In this document: piece after piece, positions 35,057-43,901 of the stretch | Layout of the letters: every line of letters starts with the position of its first letter | Position numbering within the stretch: position 1 is the stretch's first letter | NCBI RefSeq assembly: GCF_020873915.1 | Contig: NZ_JAHWGP010000021.1 | Coordinates: forward strand, 62,001-126,000 | DNA from: Streptomyces sp. DH5 | GTDB lineage: Bacteria; Actinomycetota; Actinomycetes; Streptomycetales; Streptomycetaceae | DNA length: 64,000 nt | Reading direction: 5' to 3' | Made by a program: the position numbers and the translations under genes | Notes under the pieces: model-generated | Told to the model about the DNA's origin: nothing | Seen by the model: only the letters and a program-made list of their open reading frames with translations | The model's database searches: none

Positions 35057-35338
35057 GTGTGGCGGTGGGTGACGGGGGTCTGGACGGCCGCGGTGGTTCT
35101 CGCGGGCGGAGCGACATGGTGGTTGCAGGACGCGGCCGAGCCGCCGCCTCCCATCGGCTGGGAGGAGACACGGCCCGGCCCCGGCTTCCCGGAGCACCGG
35201 GAGCCCTGGTGTCCGCTCCCCGCACCGCCGCTGGACGCCGGGGACGGCGCGGTGACCACCGGTTGCCCCTACGCGTTCGAAGGGTCCGACGGGGCGACGA
35301 GCACGCCCGTCCACGGATCGCGGCCGGTCAGGCAGTAG
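35057..35338 (+). CDS. Possible small membrane-anchored protein overlapping a convergent gene
   Basis: A 93-residue frame from the GTG at 35057: WVTGVWTAAVVLAGGATWWL is one membrane helix, followed by a Pro-rich exterior segment with two cysteines (EPWCPLP, TGCPYAF). Codon use is normal for a real gene up to about 35280. Its last 70 bases overlap the 3' end of the convergent gene at 35269, and the last 17 residues look non-coding. The real stop may have shifted, or the frame may be spurious. No ribosome-binding site is obvious. Confidence 0.4.
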   Translation: MWRWVTGVWTAAVVLAGGATWWLQDAAEPPPPIGWEETRPGPGFPEHREPWCPLPAPPLDAGDGAVTTGCPYAFEGSDGATSTPVHGSRPVRQ

Positions 35339-36024
35339 ACACCGCCCGTGGGGTCGCGCATCACCGTCCAGTGGCCGAACTCGGCGACGGGCAGGGCCCC
35401 GTGTTCCTCGTGCCGTGCGCGGGTGGCGGCGACGTCGGCGCAGGCCAGATCCGGATGGGCGGAGACGGGCCGCTCGTCCCCGGTCCGCTGCAGCAGGAAG
35501 CGCACCGGCAGCCCGGCCGGCGGCCGGACCACACGGAACTCCGGCAGCGAGCCGGGCACGGAGTCCCAGTCGGGCAGCAGCCCGCTCCAGAAGGCGACTT
35601 CCTCGTCGTAGCGGGACGGCGGGATGCCGAGGCACACCTGGTCCAGCCGGCTGCCGTACGCGACGGGTGGCCGCACCGACTCCCCGTGCCAGGGGATCGC
35701 GCAGAACAACCGCCCCGCCGGCGAACGCAGGACGGTCCACCCCTCGTGCTCGGCGACCGTCCCCGCACCCAGCCGCCGGGCCGCCGCGGTGAACTCCCGG
35801 ACGTCCTCCACGGAGAGGTCGAGGTGCACACCGCCCTCACCCGAGACGATGCGCTGCACCCCCGCGCAGGCATCCGCGCCGTCCGCCGACAACGTCACGA
35901 ACTCTCCGTGCTCGCCGCTGGGTTCGGACAACCGCGACCCCGTGACGGCAGCCCAGAAGGCACCCGCCCGGTCGGCCGCCGCGCCGGGCCGGTCGATGAA
36001 GGCGTACGTCCAGCGGACGGTCAC
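35269..36024 (-). CDS. Two-domain VOC (glyoxalase/bleomycin-resistance fold) protein
   Basis: A 251-residue protein with two tandem VOC modules, about residues 1-125 (WTYAFIDRPGAAADRAGAFWAAVTG, GGVHLDLSVEDV) and 130-250 (VCLGIPPSRYDEEVAFWSGLL, HPDLACADV). The fold supports metal-dependent lyases, dioxygenases and drug-binding proteins; nothing here fixes the substrate. The GTG start at 36024 overlaps the stop of the next upstream VOC gene (GTGA), which itself follows an AraC regulator. The three form one minus-strand operon. Confidence 0.85.
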   Translation of the reverse strand: MTVRWTYAFIDRPGAAADRAGAFWAAVTGSRLSEPSGEHGEFVTLSADGADACAGVQRIVSGEGGVHLDLSVEDVREFTAAARRLGAGTVAEHEGWTVLRSPAGRLFCAIPWHGESVRPPVAYGSRLDQVCLGIPPSRYDEEVAFWSGLLPDWDSVPGSLPEFRVVRPPAGLPVRFLLQRTGDERPVSAHPDLACADVAATRARHEEHGALPVAEFGHWTVMRDPTGGVYCLTGRDPWTGVLVAPSDPSNA

Positions 36025-36446
36025 CGGCCGGGACGTTCCATGAAGCGCAGCATGTTCCCCGCCGGGTCGCGGAACGCGCAGTCCCGCACCCCGTACGGCT
36101 GGTCCGCGGGCTCCTGGATCACGTCGACGCCCGCGGCCCGGACGCGCTCGAAGAGGGCGTCGCAGTCGGTGGTGGTGAAGTTGACCCCGCGCAGCATGCC
36201 CTTGGCGAGCAGTTCCGCCATGGCCTGCCTGTCACCGGGGGAGGCGTCCGGATTCGCCGCGGGCGGCTCCAGGACGATCTCCACGTCCTGTTCCGGCGAG
36301 GCGACCGTCACCCACCGCATCCCCTCGAACCCCACGTCGTTGCGGACCTCGAGCCCCAGCACGTCGCGGTAGAAGGAGAGTGCCTTGTCGTGGTCGTCGA
36401 CGGCGATGAAGCACTGGGCGAGTTTCGCGTCCGTTCCTGTGTCCAT
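36021..36446 (-). CDS. Single-domain VOC protein
   Basis: A 141-residue vicinal-oxygen-chelate domain: KLAQCFIAVDDHDKALSFYRDVLG, a central VEIVLEPP strand, GVNFTTTDCDALFERVRAAG and a C-terminal RDCAFRDPAGNMLRF with the acidic ligand position. Such proteins act as glyoxalase-like or antibiotic-binding dimers. It is translationally coupled to the two-domain VOC gene and lies just downstream of an AraC-type regulator, so the operon may be an inducible detoxification unit. Confidence 0.87.
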   Translation of the reverse strand: MDTGTDAKLAQCFIAVDDHDKALSFYRDVLGLEVRNDVGFEGMRWVTVASPEQDVEIVLEPPAANPDASPGDRQAMAELLAKGMLRGVNFTTTDCDALFERVRAAGVDVIQEPADQPYGVRDCAFRDPAGNMLRFMERPGR

Positions 36447-36455
36447 ACCGTCACG

Positions 36456-36878
36456 TTAGAAGGTTTCCCCCGGATCGGCCCGCCTCCTGCCGCGCACCGG
36501 CCGGGTGTACGTCCGTGCCACACACGGCGGGATCACCGCGCTCTCCTCGTGCGACCGGGCCCGGTACGCGCTCGGCGTCTCCCCGACCAGCTCGGTGAAG
36601 CGCGAACTGAACGAACCGAGCGAGGTGCAGCCCACCGCGAGGCACACCTCCGTCACCGTCAGATCACCGCGTCGCAGCAGCGCCTTGGCCCGCTCGACCC
36701 GCCGGGTCATGAGATAGGCGTACGGCGTCTGCCCGTACGCCGCGCGGAAACTGCGCTGGAAGTGCCCGGGGGACATCAGCGCGGTCCGCGCCAGCCCGGA
36801 GACGTCCAGCGGCTCCGCGTACTCCCGGTCCATCCGGTCCCGGGCCCGCCGCAGCCGCCTCAGATCCTCCAGATCCAT
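36456..36878 (-). CDS. AraC-family regulator of the VOC operon
   Basis: A 140-residue protein made almost only of the AraC DNA-binding domain. The two helix-turn-helix units are LDVSGLARTALMSPGHFQRSFRAAY and LTVTEVCLAVGCTSLGSFSSRFTEL. There is no separate ligand domain, so it may act as a simple activator or sense through its basic C-terminal tail (RTYTRPVRGRRRADPG). It is the first gene of the AraC-VOC-VOC set, nine bases from the next start. Its own regulation is not visible. Confidence 0.88.
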   Translation of the reverse strand: MDLEDLRRLRRARDRMDREYAEPLDVSGLARTALMSPGHFQRSFRAAYGQTPYAYLMTRRVERAKALLRRGDLTVTEVCLAVGCTSLGSFSSRFTELVGETPSAYRARSHEESAVIPPCVARTYTRPVRGRRRADPGETF

Positions 36879-36908
36879 CCCCCCAGCATCCCATGCCCGC
36901 CCGGCCCC

Positions 36909-37979
36909 TCACGGACCGTCCGCCGTGACACCGAGCCGGCGGAACTCCGCCACCGGGTACGGTGTGCGCCTGCTCCGGCTGCCGAAGGCGCGGGTGAAGG
37001 CGGACATCACCGCGGCGACCGGCGCGTGCCGGGCGAGGATCGCCGCGACCTCCTCCGGGACGCCCGTGGGACGCCTGCCCGCCGCGAAGTCGCGGATCAG
37101 CGCGTACCGGCCCTCCCGGTCGTCCGGCCGGTACCCGTACAGGGCGGTGACGAGCCAGTTCACCAGGTGGGCCGCGGTGTAGCAGCGGTCGTACGTCCGG
37201 TGGCCGTCGACGAACGCGGCCTCCGCGGCCGACAGTTCGAAGCGGGAGGAGACGGCGAGCCCGAAGTCCGCGAAGTAGAGGCGCCGGCCGTCGGTCAGGA
37301 CGTTCTCGAAGTGCGCGTCGAAGTGCAGCAGCCCGCGGCCGTTCATGAACGCGACGCCGTCCGCGAGTCCCCGCTCCACCAGGGCGCAGGCGCGGCCGGC
37401 GGTCTCGCCCCCCGCCGCGACCCGGGCGCCCAGCCACTGGTGCACGTTCTGCGGGATGTACTCCAGGAACAGCGCCAGACCGGCCCGGGAATCCTCCAGG
37501 GCCCGGATCCGGCGGCGCACCGCCGGCCCGCCGCCCCAGTAGGCGACGGCACGGTCGACGTCGGCCAGCTCCTCCGGCAGGGGTGTCACGTCCGGCAGCA
37601 CCCGCCAGTGGTACATCAGGGGGAACCCCTCGTGCTCCGCCGCCAGCACCCAGCCGGTCGTCAGGGTGTGCGCGGCGAGTTCACGCCAGGCCCCGAAGCC
37701 CGGCCCGCCGAGGGCGCCGACGCCGTAGTGGCAGAAGAGGGGCAGCCCGAAGAGGTTCGCCGTGGACCGGACGTGCTCCGGCCGCAGTTCCAGGTCCGTG
37801 AGAGGCACCCGCTTCACGAAGACCGGCGTCCCGGCGACCTCCGTCACGGCCGCCTTCCCGCCGATGCCGGCACCGGCCGGCACGGCCTCGTCCACCAGCT
37901 CGCGCAGGGCCCGGTCACCGAGCCGGGCCAGCGACGCGGAGACGGCGCCGTGAGCGCGCAGCCGGGCGGCGCGGGACAT
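36909..37979 (-). CDS. Protein-kinase-like phosphotransferase
   Basis: A 356-residue protein with a kinase fold related to aminoglycoside/choline phosphotransferases. Visible active-site parts are VFVKRVPL (Lys56, nucleotide), a hinge region near LFLEYIPQNVHQWLG, GLLHFDAHFENVL (catalytic Asp221 and Asn226), and YFADFGLAV (metal Asp238 in DFG). The N-terminal third lacks a clear glycine-rich loop. The ATG at 37979 follows GGGGTGG. Substrate (protein, drug or metabolite) is unknown. It is transcribed on the same strand as sodN, whose stop lies 163 bases upstream of its start. Confidence 0.8.
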   Translation of the reverse strand: MSRAARLRAHGAVSASLARLGDRALRELVDEAVPAGAGIGGKAAVTEVAGTPVFVKRVPLTDLELRPEHVRSTANLFGLPLFCHYGVGALGGPGFGAWRELAAHTLTTGWVLAAEHEGFPLMYHWRVLPDVTPLPEELADVDRAVAYWGGGPAVRRRIRALEDSRAGLALFLEYIPQNVHQWLGARVAAGGETAGRACALVERGLADGVAFMNGRGLLHFDAHFENVLTDGRRLYFADFGLAVSSRFELSAAEAAFVDGHRTYDRCYTAAHLVNWLVTALYGYRPDDREGRYALIRDFAAGRRPTGVPEEVAAILARHAPVAAVMSAFTRAFGSRSRRTPYPVAEFRRLGVTADGP

Positions 37980-38142
37980 GTCGGGCCACCCCACTACCGC
38001 CCCCGCGCCGTCGTACGGACCCGGTCGGCGCAACGGACCGCACCCGGACCGTCGGAGGTGCCGTGGGCGGCGTTCCGCGGGCCGGGTGCGGGTGGAGGGA
38101 CGCTGCAAAACGTAAGGAATCGCAGGTCGGAAGGCATGAAGG

Positions 38143-38538
38143 TCAGGCCTTCTTGGTCTCCCAGAAGATCTTGTCGATCTGGGCGATGTAGTCCAGCGCC
38201 TTCTGGCCGGTGGCCGGGTCCGTCGACGCCTTGGCGGCCGACAGGGCCTTCAGGGTGTCGTTGACCAGCTGGTGCAGCTCCGGGTACTTCTCGAAGTGCG
38301 GCGGCTTGAAGTAGTCGCTCCACAGCACGGAGACGTGGTGCTTCGCCAGCTCGGCGCGCTGCTCCTTGATGACCGTGGCACGGGCCTGGAAGTGCGGGTC
38401 GTCGTTGCCGGCCATCTTTTCCTGGACGGCCTTCACCGACTCCGCCTCGATGCGGGCCTGGGCCGGGTCGTACACGCCGCAGGGCAGGTCGCAGTGGGCG
38501 CTGACCTTGACCTTGGGGGCAAACAGGCGGGAAAGCAT
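38143..38538 (-). CDS. sodN: Nickel superoxide dismutase SodN
   Basis: Converts superoxide to oxygen and hydrogen peroxide in the cytoplasm, using nickel. The 131-residue precursor has a 14-residue leader (MLSRLFAPKVKVSA). Cleavage before His15 exposes the nickel hook HCDLPCGVY, in which His15, Cys16 and Cys20 become ligands 1, 2 and 6 of the mature 117-residue protein. The rest is the four-helix bundle of the family. The divergent gene sodX encodes the processing peptidase. In S. coelicolor sodN is expressed when nickel is available and is silenced otherwise by Nur-controlled sodF RNA; a Nur box is not evident here. Confidence 0.97.
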   Translation of the reverse strand: MLSRLFAPKVKVSAHCDLPCGVYDPAQARIEAESVKAVQEKMAGNDDPHFQARATVIKEQRAELAKHHVSVLWSDYFKPPHFEKYPELHQLVNDTLKALSAAKASTDPATGQKALDYIAQIDKIFWETKKA

Positions 38539-38684
38539 GGAGCGTTTCCTTCCTCGTGATCGTCTTCTCACCGTGGACATTACTCCGTGGCGGACGGCTT
38601 TTCGCGGGTGCCCCCGCGGGCTTAGGACAAAAGTCCGGGGTGAGACTGAGACTGGTGGAGGAAGAACCGGGGAGGTGCCGGGAG

Positions 38685-39119
38685 ATGTCGGAGCCGTCGC
38701 AGGACGCCGAGCGGGCGAGGCCGCCGCTGCCCTTCGGGGTGGCCGAGGTGACCGGGCCGTCGATGGTGCCGACGCTGCACCACGGGGACCGGCTGCTGGT
38801 GCACTACGGCGCACGGGTCAGACGCGGTGACGTGATCGTGCTGCGGCATCCGTTCCAGCAGGACCTGCTCGTGGTGAAGCGGGCCGCCGAGCGGCGGGAC
38901 GGCGGCTGGTGGGTGCTGGGGGACAACGGCTACGCGGGCGGTGACAGCACCGACTACGGGGTGGTCCCCGACGAGCTGGTGCTGGGCCGGGTCCGCTTCC
39001 GCTACCGGCCGCGCACGTCGGAGCGGCGCTCGCCGCTGGCCGTGGTGGGGTGGGCGCTGTCGTCGGCGCGGCCCGTGTTCTCCGTCCGGTCGGCCTCCAG
39101 GCGTTTGCGCGCGCGGTAG
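38685..39119 (+). CDS. sodX: SodX, nickel-SOD maturation protease (signal-peptidase-like)
   Basis: A 144-residue S26-type serine peptidase without a membrane anchor, proposed to remove the SodN leader. Catalytic Ser lies in VTGPSMVPTLHHGD, and the Lys in DLLVVKRAAER; the WWVLGDNGYAGGDSTDYG box is conserved in signal peptidases. The ATG at 38685 with GGAGG at 38671-38675 is chosen over an upstream in-frame start at 38556. It is divergent from sodN across 146 bases. Its last 118 bases overlap the 3' end of the convergent CGNR gene, so one of the two C-termini is constrained by the other. Confidence 0.92.
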   Translation: MSEPSQDAERARPPLPFGVAEVTGPSMVPTLHHGDRLLVHYGARVRRGDVIVLRHPFQQDLLVVKRAAERRDGGWWVLGDNGYAGGDSTDYGVVPDELVLGRVRFRYRPRTSERRSPLAVVGWALSSARPVFSVRSASRRLRAR

Positions 39120-39652
39120 GCGGCCACGTTGGCGCGGGTCGCGCAGCGGTCGGAGCAGTAGCGGCGCGAGCGGTTGGTCGAGGTGTCCAGGTAGGCGTTG
39201 CGGCAGGGCGGCGCCTCGCACAGTCCGAGCCGGTCCACGCCGTACTCGGTGAGGTGGAAGGCGAGGCCCATCGCGGCGATGGCGGCGTAGCCCGCCGTCG
39301 CGTTGGACGGGTGGTCGGCCAGGTGCATGTGCCACAGCGGGCGGCCGTCGTCGTCGCGGAAGTCGTGGCCGGAGATCTGCGGGCTGACGGGGAACTCCAG
39401 CAGCAGGGAGTTCAGCAGGTCGACCGCGAGCGTCTCGTCCCCGCCGTCCGCCGCCTCGAAGACCGAGCGGAGCCTGGCCCGGACCGAGCGGAACCGTGTC
39501 ACGTCGGCGTCGGCGGCGCGCCGGGCGGCCGACTGGTTCCCGCCGAACAGGTCGCGGACCGCGTCGACCGAGGTGAGCGTGTCCTTGCCCCGGGCCGGCT
39601 CCTCGGTGTTGACGAGGCGAACGGCATAGTCCGAGTAATAGGCCAGTTCCAC
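39002..39652 (-). CDS. ABATE/CGNR zinc-finger domain regulator
   Basis: A 216-residue probable transcription regulator. The N-terminal half is the ABATE sensor domain (YSDYAVRLVNTEEP, ARGKDTLTSVDAVRDLFGG). The C-terminal half has the zinc-binding treble-clef-like CGNR module: LGLCEAPPCRNAYLDTS, RRYCSDRCATRANVAAYRARKR. The last 35 residues are polar and coincide with the antisense overlap with sodX (39002-39119). The ATG at 39652 is followed by typical family sequence. The ligand and targets are unknown. It is divergent from a methyltransferase 100 bases away. Confidence 0.87.
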   Translation of the reverse strand: MELAYYSDYAVRLVNTEEPARGKDTLTSVDAVRDLFGGNQSAARRAADADVTRFRSVRARLRSVFEAADGGDETLAVDLLNSLLLEFPVSPQISGHDFRDDDGRPLWHMHLADHPSNATAGYAAIAAMGLAFHLTEYGVDRLGLCEAPPCRNAYLDTSTNRSRRYCSDRCATRANVAAYRARKRLEADRTENTGRADDSAHPTTASGERRSDVRGR

Positions 39653-39752
39653 TTGTAGTCCTTACGCAGGGGCTCTATGGTCGTGCGTGCGGTCGGGTAA
39701 TAGACGGTCGTGCCGCAAGGGTATTACGTGACGGAGACGAGGGAGGGGCTCG

Positions 39753-40523
39753 ATGACGGACGCGCACACCACCACGGCCGCCGCCGACTGGCACGCCTGG
39801 CAGGAGAGCTGGGACCGGCAGCAGGAGTGGTACATGCCCGACCGCGAGGAGCGGTTCCGGGTCATGCTCGACATGGTCGAGGCCCTCGTCGGGACGGCCC
39901 CGCGCGTGCTGGACCTGGCCTGCGGCACCGGCAGCATCACCGCCCGGCTGCTCGCCCGCCTCCCCGAGGCCACCAGCACCGGCGTCGACCTGGACCCGGC
40001 GCTGCTCGCCATCGCCGAGGGCACCTTCGCGGGCGACGAGCGGGTCACCCTCGTCACCGCCGACCTCAAGGACCCCGGCTGGGCCGAGGCGCTGCCGCAC
40101 GACTCCTACGACGCCGTGCTGACCGCCACCGCACTTCACTGGCTGCACGGCGAACCCCTCACGGACCTCTACGGGCACATCGCGGGCCTGGTCCGCGACG
40201 GCGGCGTCTTCATGAACGCGGACCACATGATCGACGAGACCACGCCCCGGATCAACGCGGCCGAGCGCGCCCAGCGGCACGCCCGCATGGACCGGGCCAG
40301 GGCCGGCGGAGCCCTCGACTGGTCCGAGTGGTGGCGGCTCGCCGCGCAGGACCCGGTCCTCGCCCGGCCCACGGCCCGCCGGTTCGAGATCTACGGCGAG
40401 CACGCCGAGGGAGACGCGCCGTCGGCCGCGTGGCACGCGCGCGTGCTGCGGGAGAAGGGCTTCGGCGAGGCGCGCCCGGTGTGGTGCTCGCCGTCGGACA
40501 CCCTGCTGCTGGCCCTGAAGTAG
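39753..40523 (+). CDS. Class I SAM-dependent methyltransferase
   Basis: A 256-residue methyltransferase. SAM motif I is VLDLACGTGSITARLL, followed by the acidic end of strand 2 in TGVDLDPALL, motif II around TLVTADLKD and YDAVLTATALHWL (motif IV). The C-terminal part HMIDETTPRINAAERAQRH resembles small-molecule methyltransferases of the UbiE/trans-aconitate type. The substrate is unknown. It is followed by a strong terminator shared with the convergent ABC importer. Confidence 0.87.
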   Translation: MTDAHTTTAAADWHAWQESWDRQQEWYMPDREERFRVMLDMVEALVGTAPRVLDLACGTGSITARLLARLPEATSTGVDLDPALLAIAEGTFAGDERVTLVTADLKDPGWAEALPHDSYDAVLTATALHWLHGEPLTDLYGHIAGLVRDGGVFMNADHMIDETTPRINAAERAQRHARMDRARAGGALDWSEWWRLAAQDPVLARPTARRFEIYGEHAEGDAPSAAWHARVLREKGFGEARPVWCSPSDTLLLALK

Positions 40524-40535
40524 CGGACGCGGGAA

Positions 40536-40564
40536 GGGGCGGTACGGAGGATCCGTACCGCCCC
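40536..40564. terminator. Bidirectional terminator between methyltransferase and ABC importer
   Basis: Perfect 13-base arms at 40536-40548 and 40552-40564 enclose a 3-base loop. It lies midway between the two convergent stops (40523 and 40585). Confidence 0.85.
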
Positions 40565-40584
40565 TGCGTCGTGCGCGCCCGTGG

Positions 40585-41391
40585 TCAGAGCACCTTGGAC
40601 AGGAACGACTTGGTGCGCTCGTGCTGCGGGTCGGTCAGCACCTGGCGCGGGTTGCCGGACTCGACCACCACGCCGCCGTCCATGAAGACCAGGCTGTCGC
40701 CCACCTCGCGGGCGAAGCCCATCTCGTGGGTGACGACGACCATCGTCATGCCCGACTCGGCGAGGTCGCGCATGACGTCGAGGACGTCACCGACCAGCTC
40801 CGGGTCGAGTGCCGAGGTCGGCTCGTCGAAGAGCATCAGCTTGGGGTCCATGGCGAGCGCCCGCGCGATCGCCACCCGCTGCTGCTGGCCGCCGGAGAGC
40901 TGCGCGGGGTAGTTGCCGGTCTTGTCGCCGAGGCCCACCCGCTCCAGGAGCTGCATCGCGCGCTCCCTGGCCTTCGCCCTGGTCACCCCCTTGACCTGTA
41001 CGGGCGCTTCCATGACGTTCTCGACCGCGGTCAGGTGCGGGAACAGGTTGAAGCGCTGGAAGACCATGCCGATGTCCCGGCGCTTCAGGGCGACCTCGCT
41101 GTCCTTGAGCTCGTACAGCTTGTCGCCCTTCTGGCGGTAGCCCACCAGGTCGCCGTCGACGTACAGACGGCCGGCGTTGATCTTCTCCAGGTGGTTGATG
41201 CACCTGAGGAAGGTCGACTTGCCGGAGCCGGAGGGGCCGATGAGGCAGAACACCTCGCCGGTCTTCACCTCCAGGTCGATGCCCTTGAGGACCTCGACGT
41301 GGCCGAAGGACTTGTGGACGCCCTCCGCCTTGACCATGGGGACGGCCGTGTCCTTCACGGGCGCGTCCGTCTTGCTGAGCCTCTCGCTCAT
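40585..41391 (-). CDS. Polar amino-acid ABC transporter ATP-binding protein
   Basis: A 268-residue ATPase that powers the importer formed with the next two genes. Walker A is GPSGSGKST, the signature LSGGQQQR, Walker B LMLFDEPT, with the switch His in [10 protein letters not shown]. The sequence is of the GlnQ/HisP type (polar amino acids). The ATG at 41391 overlaps the permease stop (ATGA). S. coelicolor gluABCD is a separate locus as I recall, so I do not assign glutamate specifically. Confidence 0.93.
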   Translation of the reverse strand: MSERLSKTDAPVKDTAVPMVKAEGVHKSFGHVEVLKGIDLEVKTGEVFCLIGPSGSGKSTFLRCINHLEKINAGRLYVDGDLVGYRQKGDKLYELKDSEVALKRRDIGMVFQRFNLFPHLTAVENVMEAPVQVKGVTRAKARERAMQLLERVGLGDKTGNYPAQLSGGQQQRVAIARALAMDPKLMLFDEPTSALDPELVGDVLDVMRDLAESGMTMVVVTHEMGFAREVGDSLVFMDGGVVVESGNPRQVLTDPQHERTKSFLSKVL

Positions 41392-42326
41392 GCCGTGCCC
41401 CCCTTCGGGCGGCCGAAGGAGAACGTGCTGGCCTTGACCTTCTGCCACGGTGTCGGCGGCAGCTGGCGGGTGGTGCCCTTGGCGTAGTGGCGCTCGATGT
41501 AGTACTGGCCGACGCTGAAGAGGGACGTCACGACCAGGTACCAGGCGGCGGCGAGGAACAGCATCTCGGCCGGGGCGCCGGAGGTCTGGCCGATGTCCTG
41601 GGCGGCGCGCAACAGCTCGGGATACTGGACGACCGACACCAGTGAGGTCGTCTTCAGCATGTTGATGACCTCGTTGCCCGTCGGCGGCACGATCACGCGC
41701 ATCGCCTGCGGGATGACGATCCGGCGCAGGGTCTTCGTGTGGCTCATGCCCAGGGCGTGCGACGCCTCGGTCTGGCCCTCGTCGACCGCGAGCAGGCCGG
41801 CCCGGCAGATCTCCGCCATGTAGGCGGCCTCGTTGAGGCCGAGGCCCAGCAGGGCGGTCAGGAACGGGGTCATGAAGTCCGACCACTCGTCCTTGTAGAA
41901 CGGCCCGAGGTTGATGTACTCGAAGACCAGGCCCAGGTTGAACCAGACGATCAGCTGCACCAGGACCGGGGTGCCGCGGAAGAACCAGATGTAGAACCAC
42001 GCGATCGACGAGGTCACCGGGTTCTTCGACAGGCGCATCACGGCCAGCAGGATGCCGCCGACGATGCCGATCGCCATGGCCAGCAGGGTGAGCAGCAGGG
42101 TCTTGCCGAGGCCGCTGAGGATGCGGTCGTCGAAGAAGTAGTCGGGGATCGTGCCCCAGTTGATCTTGCCCTGGGAGAACGCGTATACGACCCCGACCAG
42201 CAGGGCGAGGGCGATGACGGCGGAGACGTACCGCCCGTAGTGCCGGACCGGCACGGCCTTGATGGCCTCCGGTCCGGCGGGGGGCGTGTCGGCCGGACCC
42301 GTCGTCTTGTCGATGTCAGCAGTCAC
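41388..42326 (-). CDS. Polar amino-acid ABC transporter permease
   Basis: A 312-residue inner-membrane subunit of the HEQRo type. An N-terminal helix ([18 protein letters not shown]) is followed by the permease domain with [42 protein letters not shown], and the ATPase-contacting EAA loop ([23 protein letters not shown]). The long soluble segment with FFDDRI between the first and second helices is typical for proteins fused to a periplasm-facing linker. One permease gene is present, so the channel is probably a homodimer. It overlaps the ATPase gene and follows the binding-protein gene by 32 bases. Confidence 0.92.
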   Translation of the reverse strand: MTADIDKTTGPADTPPAGPEAIKAVPVRHYGRYVSAVIALALLVGVVYAFSQGKINWGTIPDYFFDDRILSGLGKTLLLTLLAMAIGIVGGILLAVMRLSKNPVTSSIAWFYIWFFRGTPVLVQLIVWFNLGLVFEYINLGPFYKDEWSDFMTPFLTALLGLGLNEAAYMAEICRAGLLAVDEGQTEASHALGMSHTKTLRRIVIPQAMRVIVPPTGNEVINMLKTTSLVSVVQYPELLRAAQDIGQTSGAPAEMLFLAAAWYLVVTSLFSVGQYYIERHYAKGTTRQLPPTPWQKVKASTFSFGRPKGGTA

Positions 42327-42358
42327 GGGTGTTGCCTTTCAGTGCCGCGGCGCCGCGG

Positions 42359-43321
42359 TCACTTGCCACCGTTGATGGTGGCCTCGTCGACGGCGCCCTC
42401 GGCGACGCCCCACTTGTCCATGATCTTCTTGTACTCGCCGTTGGCGATGATGGCGTCCAGGGCGGCCTTGAGGGCGTCACGCAGCTGCGTGTCGGCCTTG
42501 GCGACCGCGATGCCGTACGGGGCGGCCTCGACCTGCTCGCCGACCAGCTCGAAGTCGTTGCCGCCGCCGGAGGTCTTCACCGCGTACGCGGCGACCGGGA
42601 AGTCGGAGGAGCCGGCGTCGGCGCCGCCCGCGCGCAGACGGGTCTGCGCCTGCTGGTCGTTGTCGAAGGGCTCGATGGTGATCTTCTTGCCGGCCGGGCA
42701 CTTCTCGGACTCGGCCTTGGCGAGGTCCTCCGAGACCGTGCCGCGCTGCACCACGATCTTCTTGCCGCACAGGTCGGCCCAGGTCTTGATGCCCTGGTCG
42801 TCGCCCTTCTTGGTGTAGATCGAGACACCGGCGGTGAAGTAGTCGACGAAGTCGACGCCCTCGCCGACCTTCTTGCCGGTCTCGGAGTCGACGCCGTCCT
42901 GGCGGTCCTTGGTGTCGGTCATCGCGGACATGGCGATGTTGTAGCGGCCCGAGCGCAGACCGGTGATCAGCGTGTCGAACGTGCCGTTCTCGAACTCGAA
43001 CTTCACGCCGAGCTGCTTGCCCATGGCGTCGGCGAGGTCGGGGTCGATGCCGACGACCTTGCCCGAGTCGTCCTTGAACTCGACCGGGGCGTAGGCGATG
43101 TCGGAGCCGACCTTGACGACGCCCTTGTCGCGGATCTCCTTCGGGAGCTTGTCGGCCAGCGGGGCGGAGTTCCCCGCCTGGGTGTCGCCGCTGTCCGAGC
43201 CGGTGTCCTTGGTCTGGTCACCGCAGCCGGTGAGAAGCAGTGCGCCTGCGACCGCGATCGCGCCGACCGCTGCAATCCGGGAGCGTGCGGCGGTGGTACG
43301 ACGGGTGGTGCTTGCGGTCAT
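42359..43321 (-). CDS. Amino-acid ABC transporter substrate-binding lipoprotein
   Basis: A 320-residue extracellular lipoprotein. The signal peptide has Arg residues, a hydrophobic core (IAAVGAIAVAGALLL) and the lipobox LLTGC with the acylated Cys33. The mature part is SBP_bac_3 type: VKVGSDIAYAPVEFKDDSGKVVGIDPDLADAMG, FDTLITGLRSGRYNIAMSAMTDT, and LCGKKIVVQRGTVSEDLA. These folds bind polar amino acids or small peptides. It is the first gene of the operon; GGAGGAA lies 7-13 bases before the ATG at 43321. Confidence 0.93.
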   Translation of the reverse strand: MTASTTRRTTAARSRIAAVGAIAVAGALLLTGCGDQTKDTGSDSGDTQAGNSAPLADKLPKEIRDKGVVKVGSDIAYAPVEFKDDSGKVVGIDPDLADAMGKQLGVKFEFENGTFDTLITGLRSGRYNIAMSAMTDTKDRQDGVDSETGKKVGEGVDFVDYFTAGVSIYTKKGDDQGIKTWADLCGKKIVVQRGTVSEDLAKAESEKCPAGKKITIEPFDNDQQAQTRLRAGGADAGSSDFPVAAYAVKTSGGGNDFELVGEQVEAAPYGIAVAKADTQLRDALKAALDAIIANGEYKKIMDKWGVAEGAVDEATINGGK

Positions 43322-43901
43322 GGTGGGTTCCTCCGGCGGATGGGTGGAGTTGCCGATGGGGCCGGCGACAGCCTGAACGGCATCGCCATGGGTCGTCGAG
43401 AGCACACGCCTTCGAGTGTCGCGACCTCGTGTGATGACCGCATCTTGCCATTCGGACTGCTCTGTTCAGGGGGCTCGCGATGTCAAAATCGGATAACGGG
43501 TGACGTGCGAACCGGAGCGGCCTGCTCCATGGTGACCGGACGGTCTGCGGGAATCCTCCATTCCGGCCGGAAGATCTTCGGCCTGGCCCATATCGCGGAA
43601 GTGTCTACCGCGGTCTTCGGTGCAGTTGTGGGCTTGCTGGAGGTTCGTCCGGGTCTTGTCCTGATATCGGACGATGATTCTGGGTGTCGGCATGTGACCT
43701 TGACGTTATGGACTCGTCTACGAAGGCGTCCGTCCGGTAAGAAGGTTCTTTACACCCCTCATCCGGGGCTCGAGGGCGCGTGTGCGGCGCGCCCGTCGTG
43801 TTCGGCCCGTACGCATCACCCCTCCGGGCCTTGCGCGGTCCCGCCCACCCCTCACCAGGAGTGGCAACCCTCAACCATAAATACTTAAGGGGTAAAACCA
43901 A
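43322..43901. other. Long divergent spacer between the importer and malic enzyme genes
   Basis: I see no supportable gene in these 580 bases. The half nearest the malic enzyme gene is relatively AT-rich (about 43670-43900), with AAGGGG ten to fifteen bases before its GTG start. No perfect inverted repeat longer than seven bases stood out. Long leaders for both genes, or a small RNA, remain possible. Confidence 0.5.

Noticed and set aside
40585-42000. 471-codon reading of the ABC ATPase
   Set aside because: The extra upstream residues are antisense-like Arg/Gly/Pro sequence from the permease gene; the ATG at 41391 overlaps the permease stop and has the proper N-terminus.
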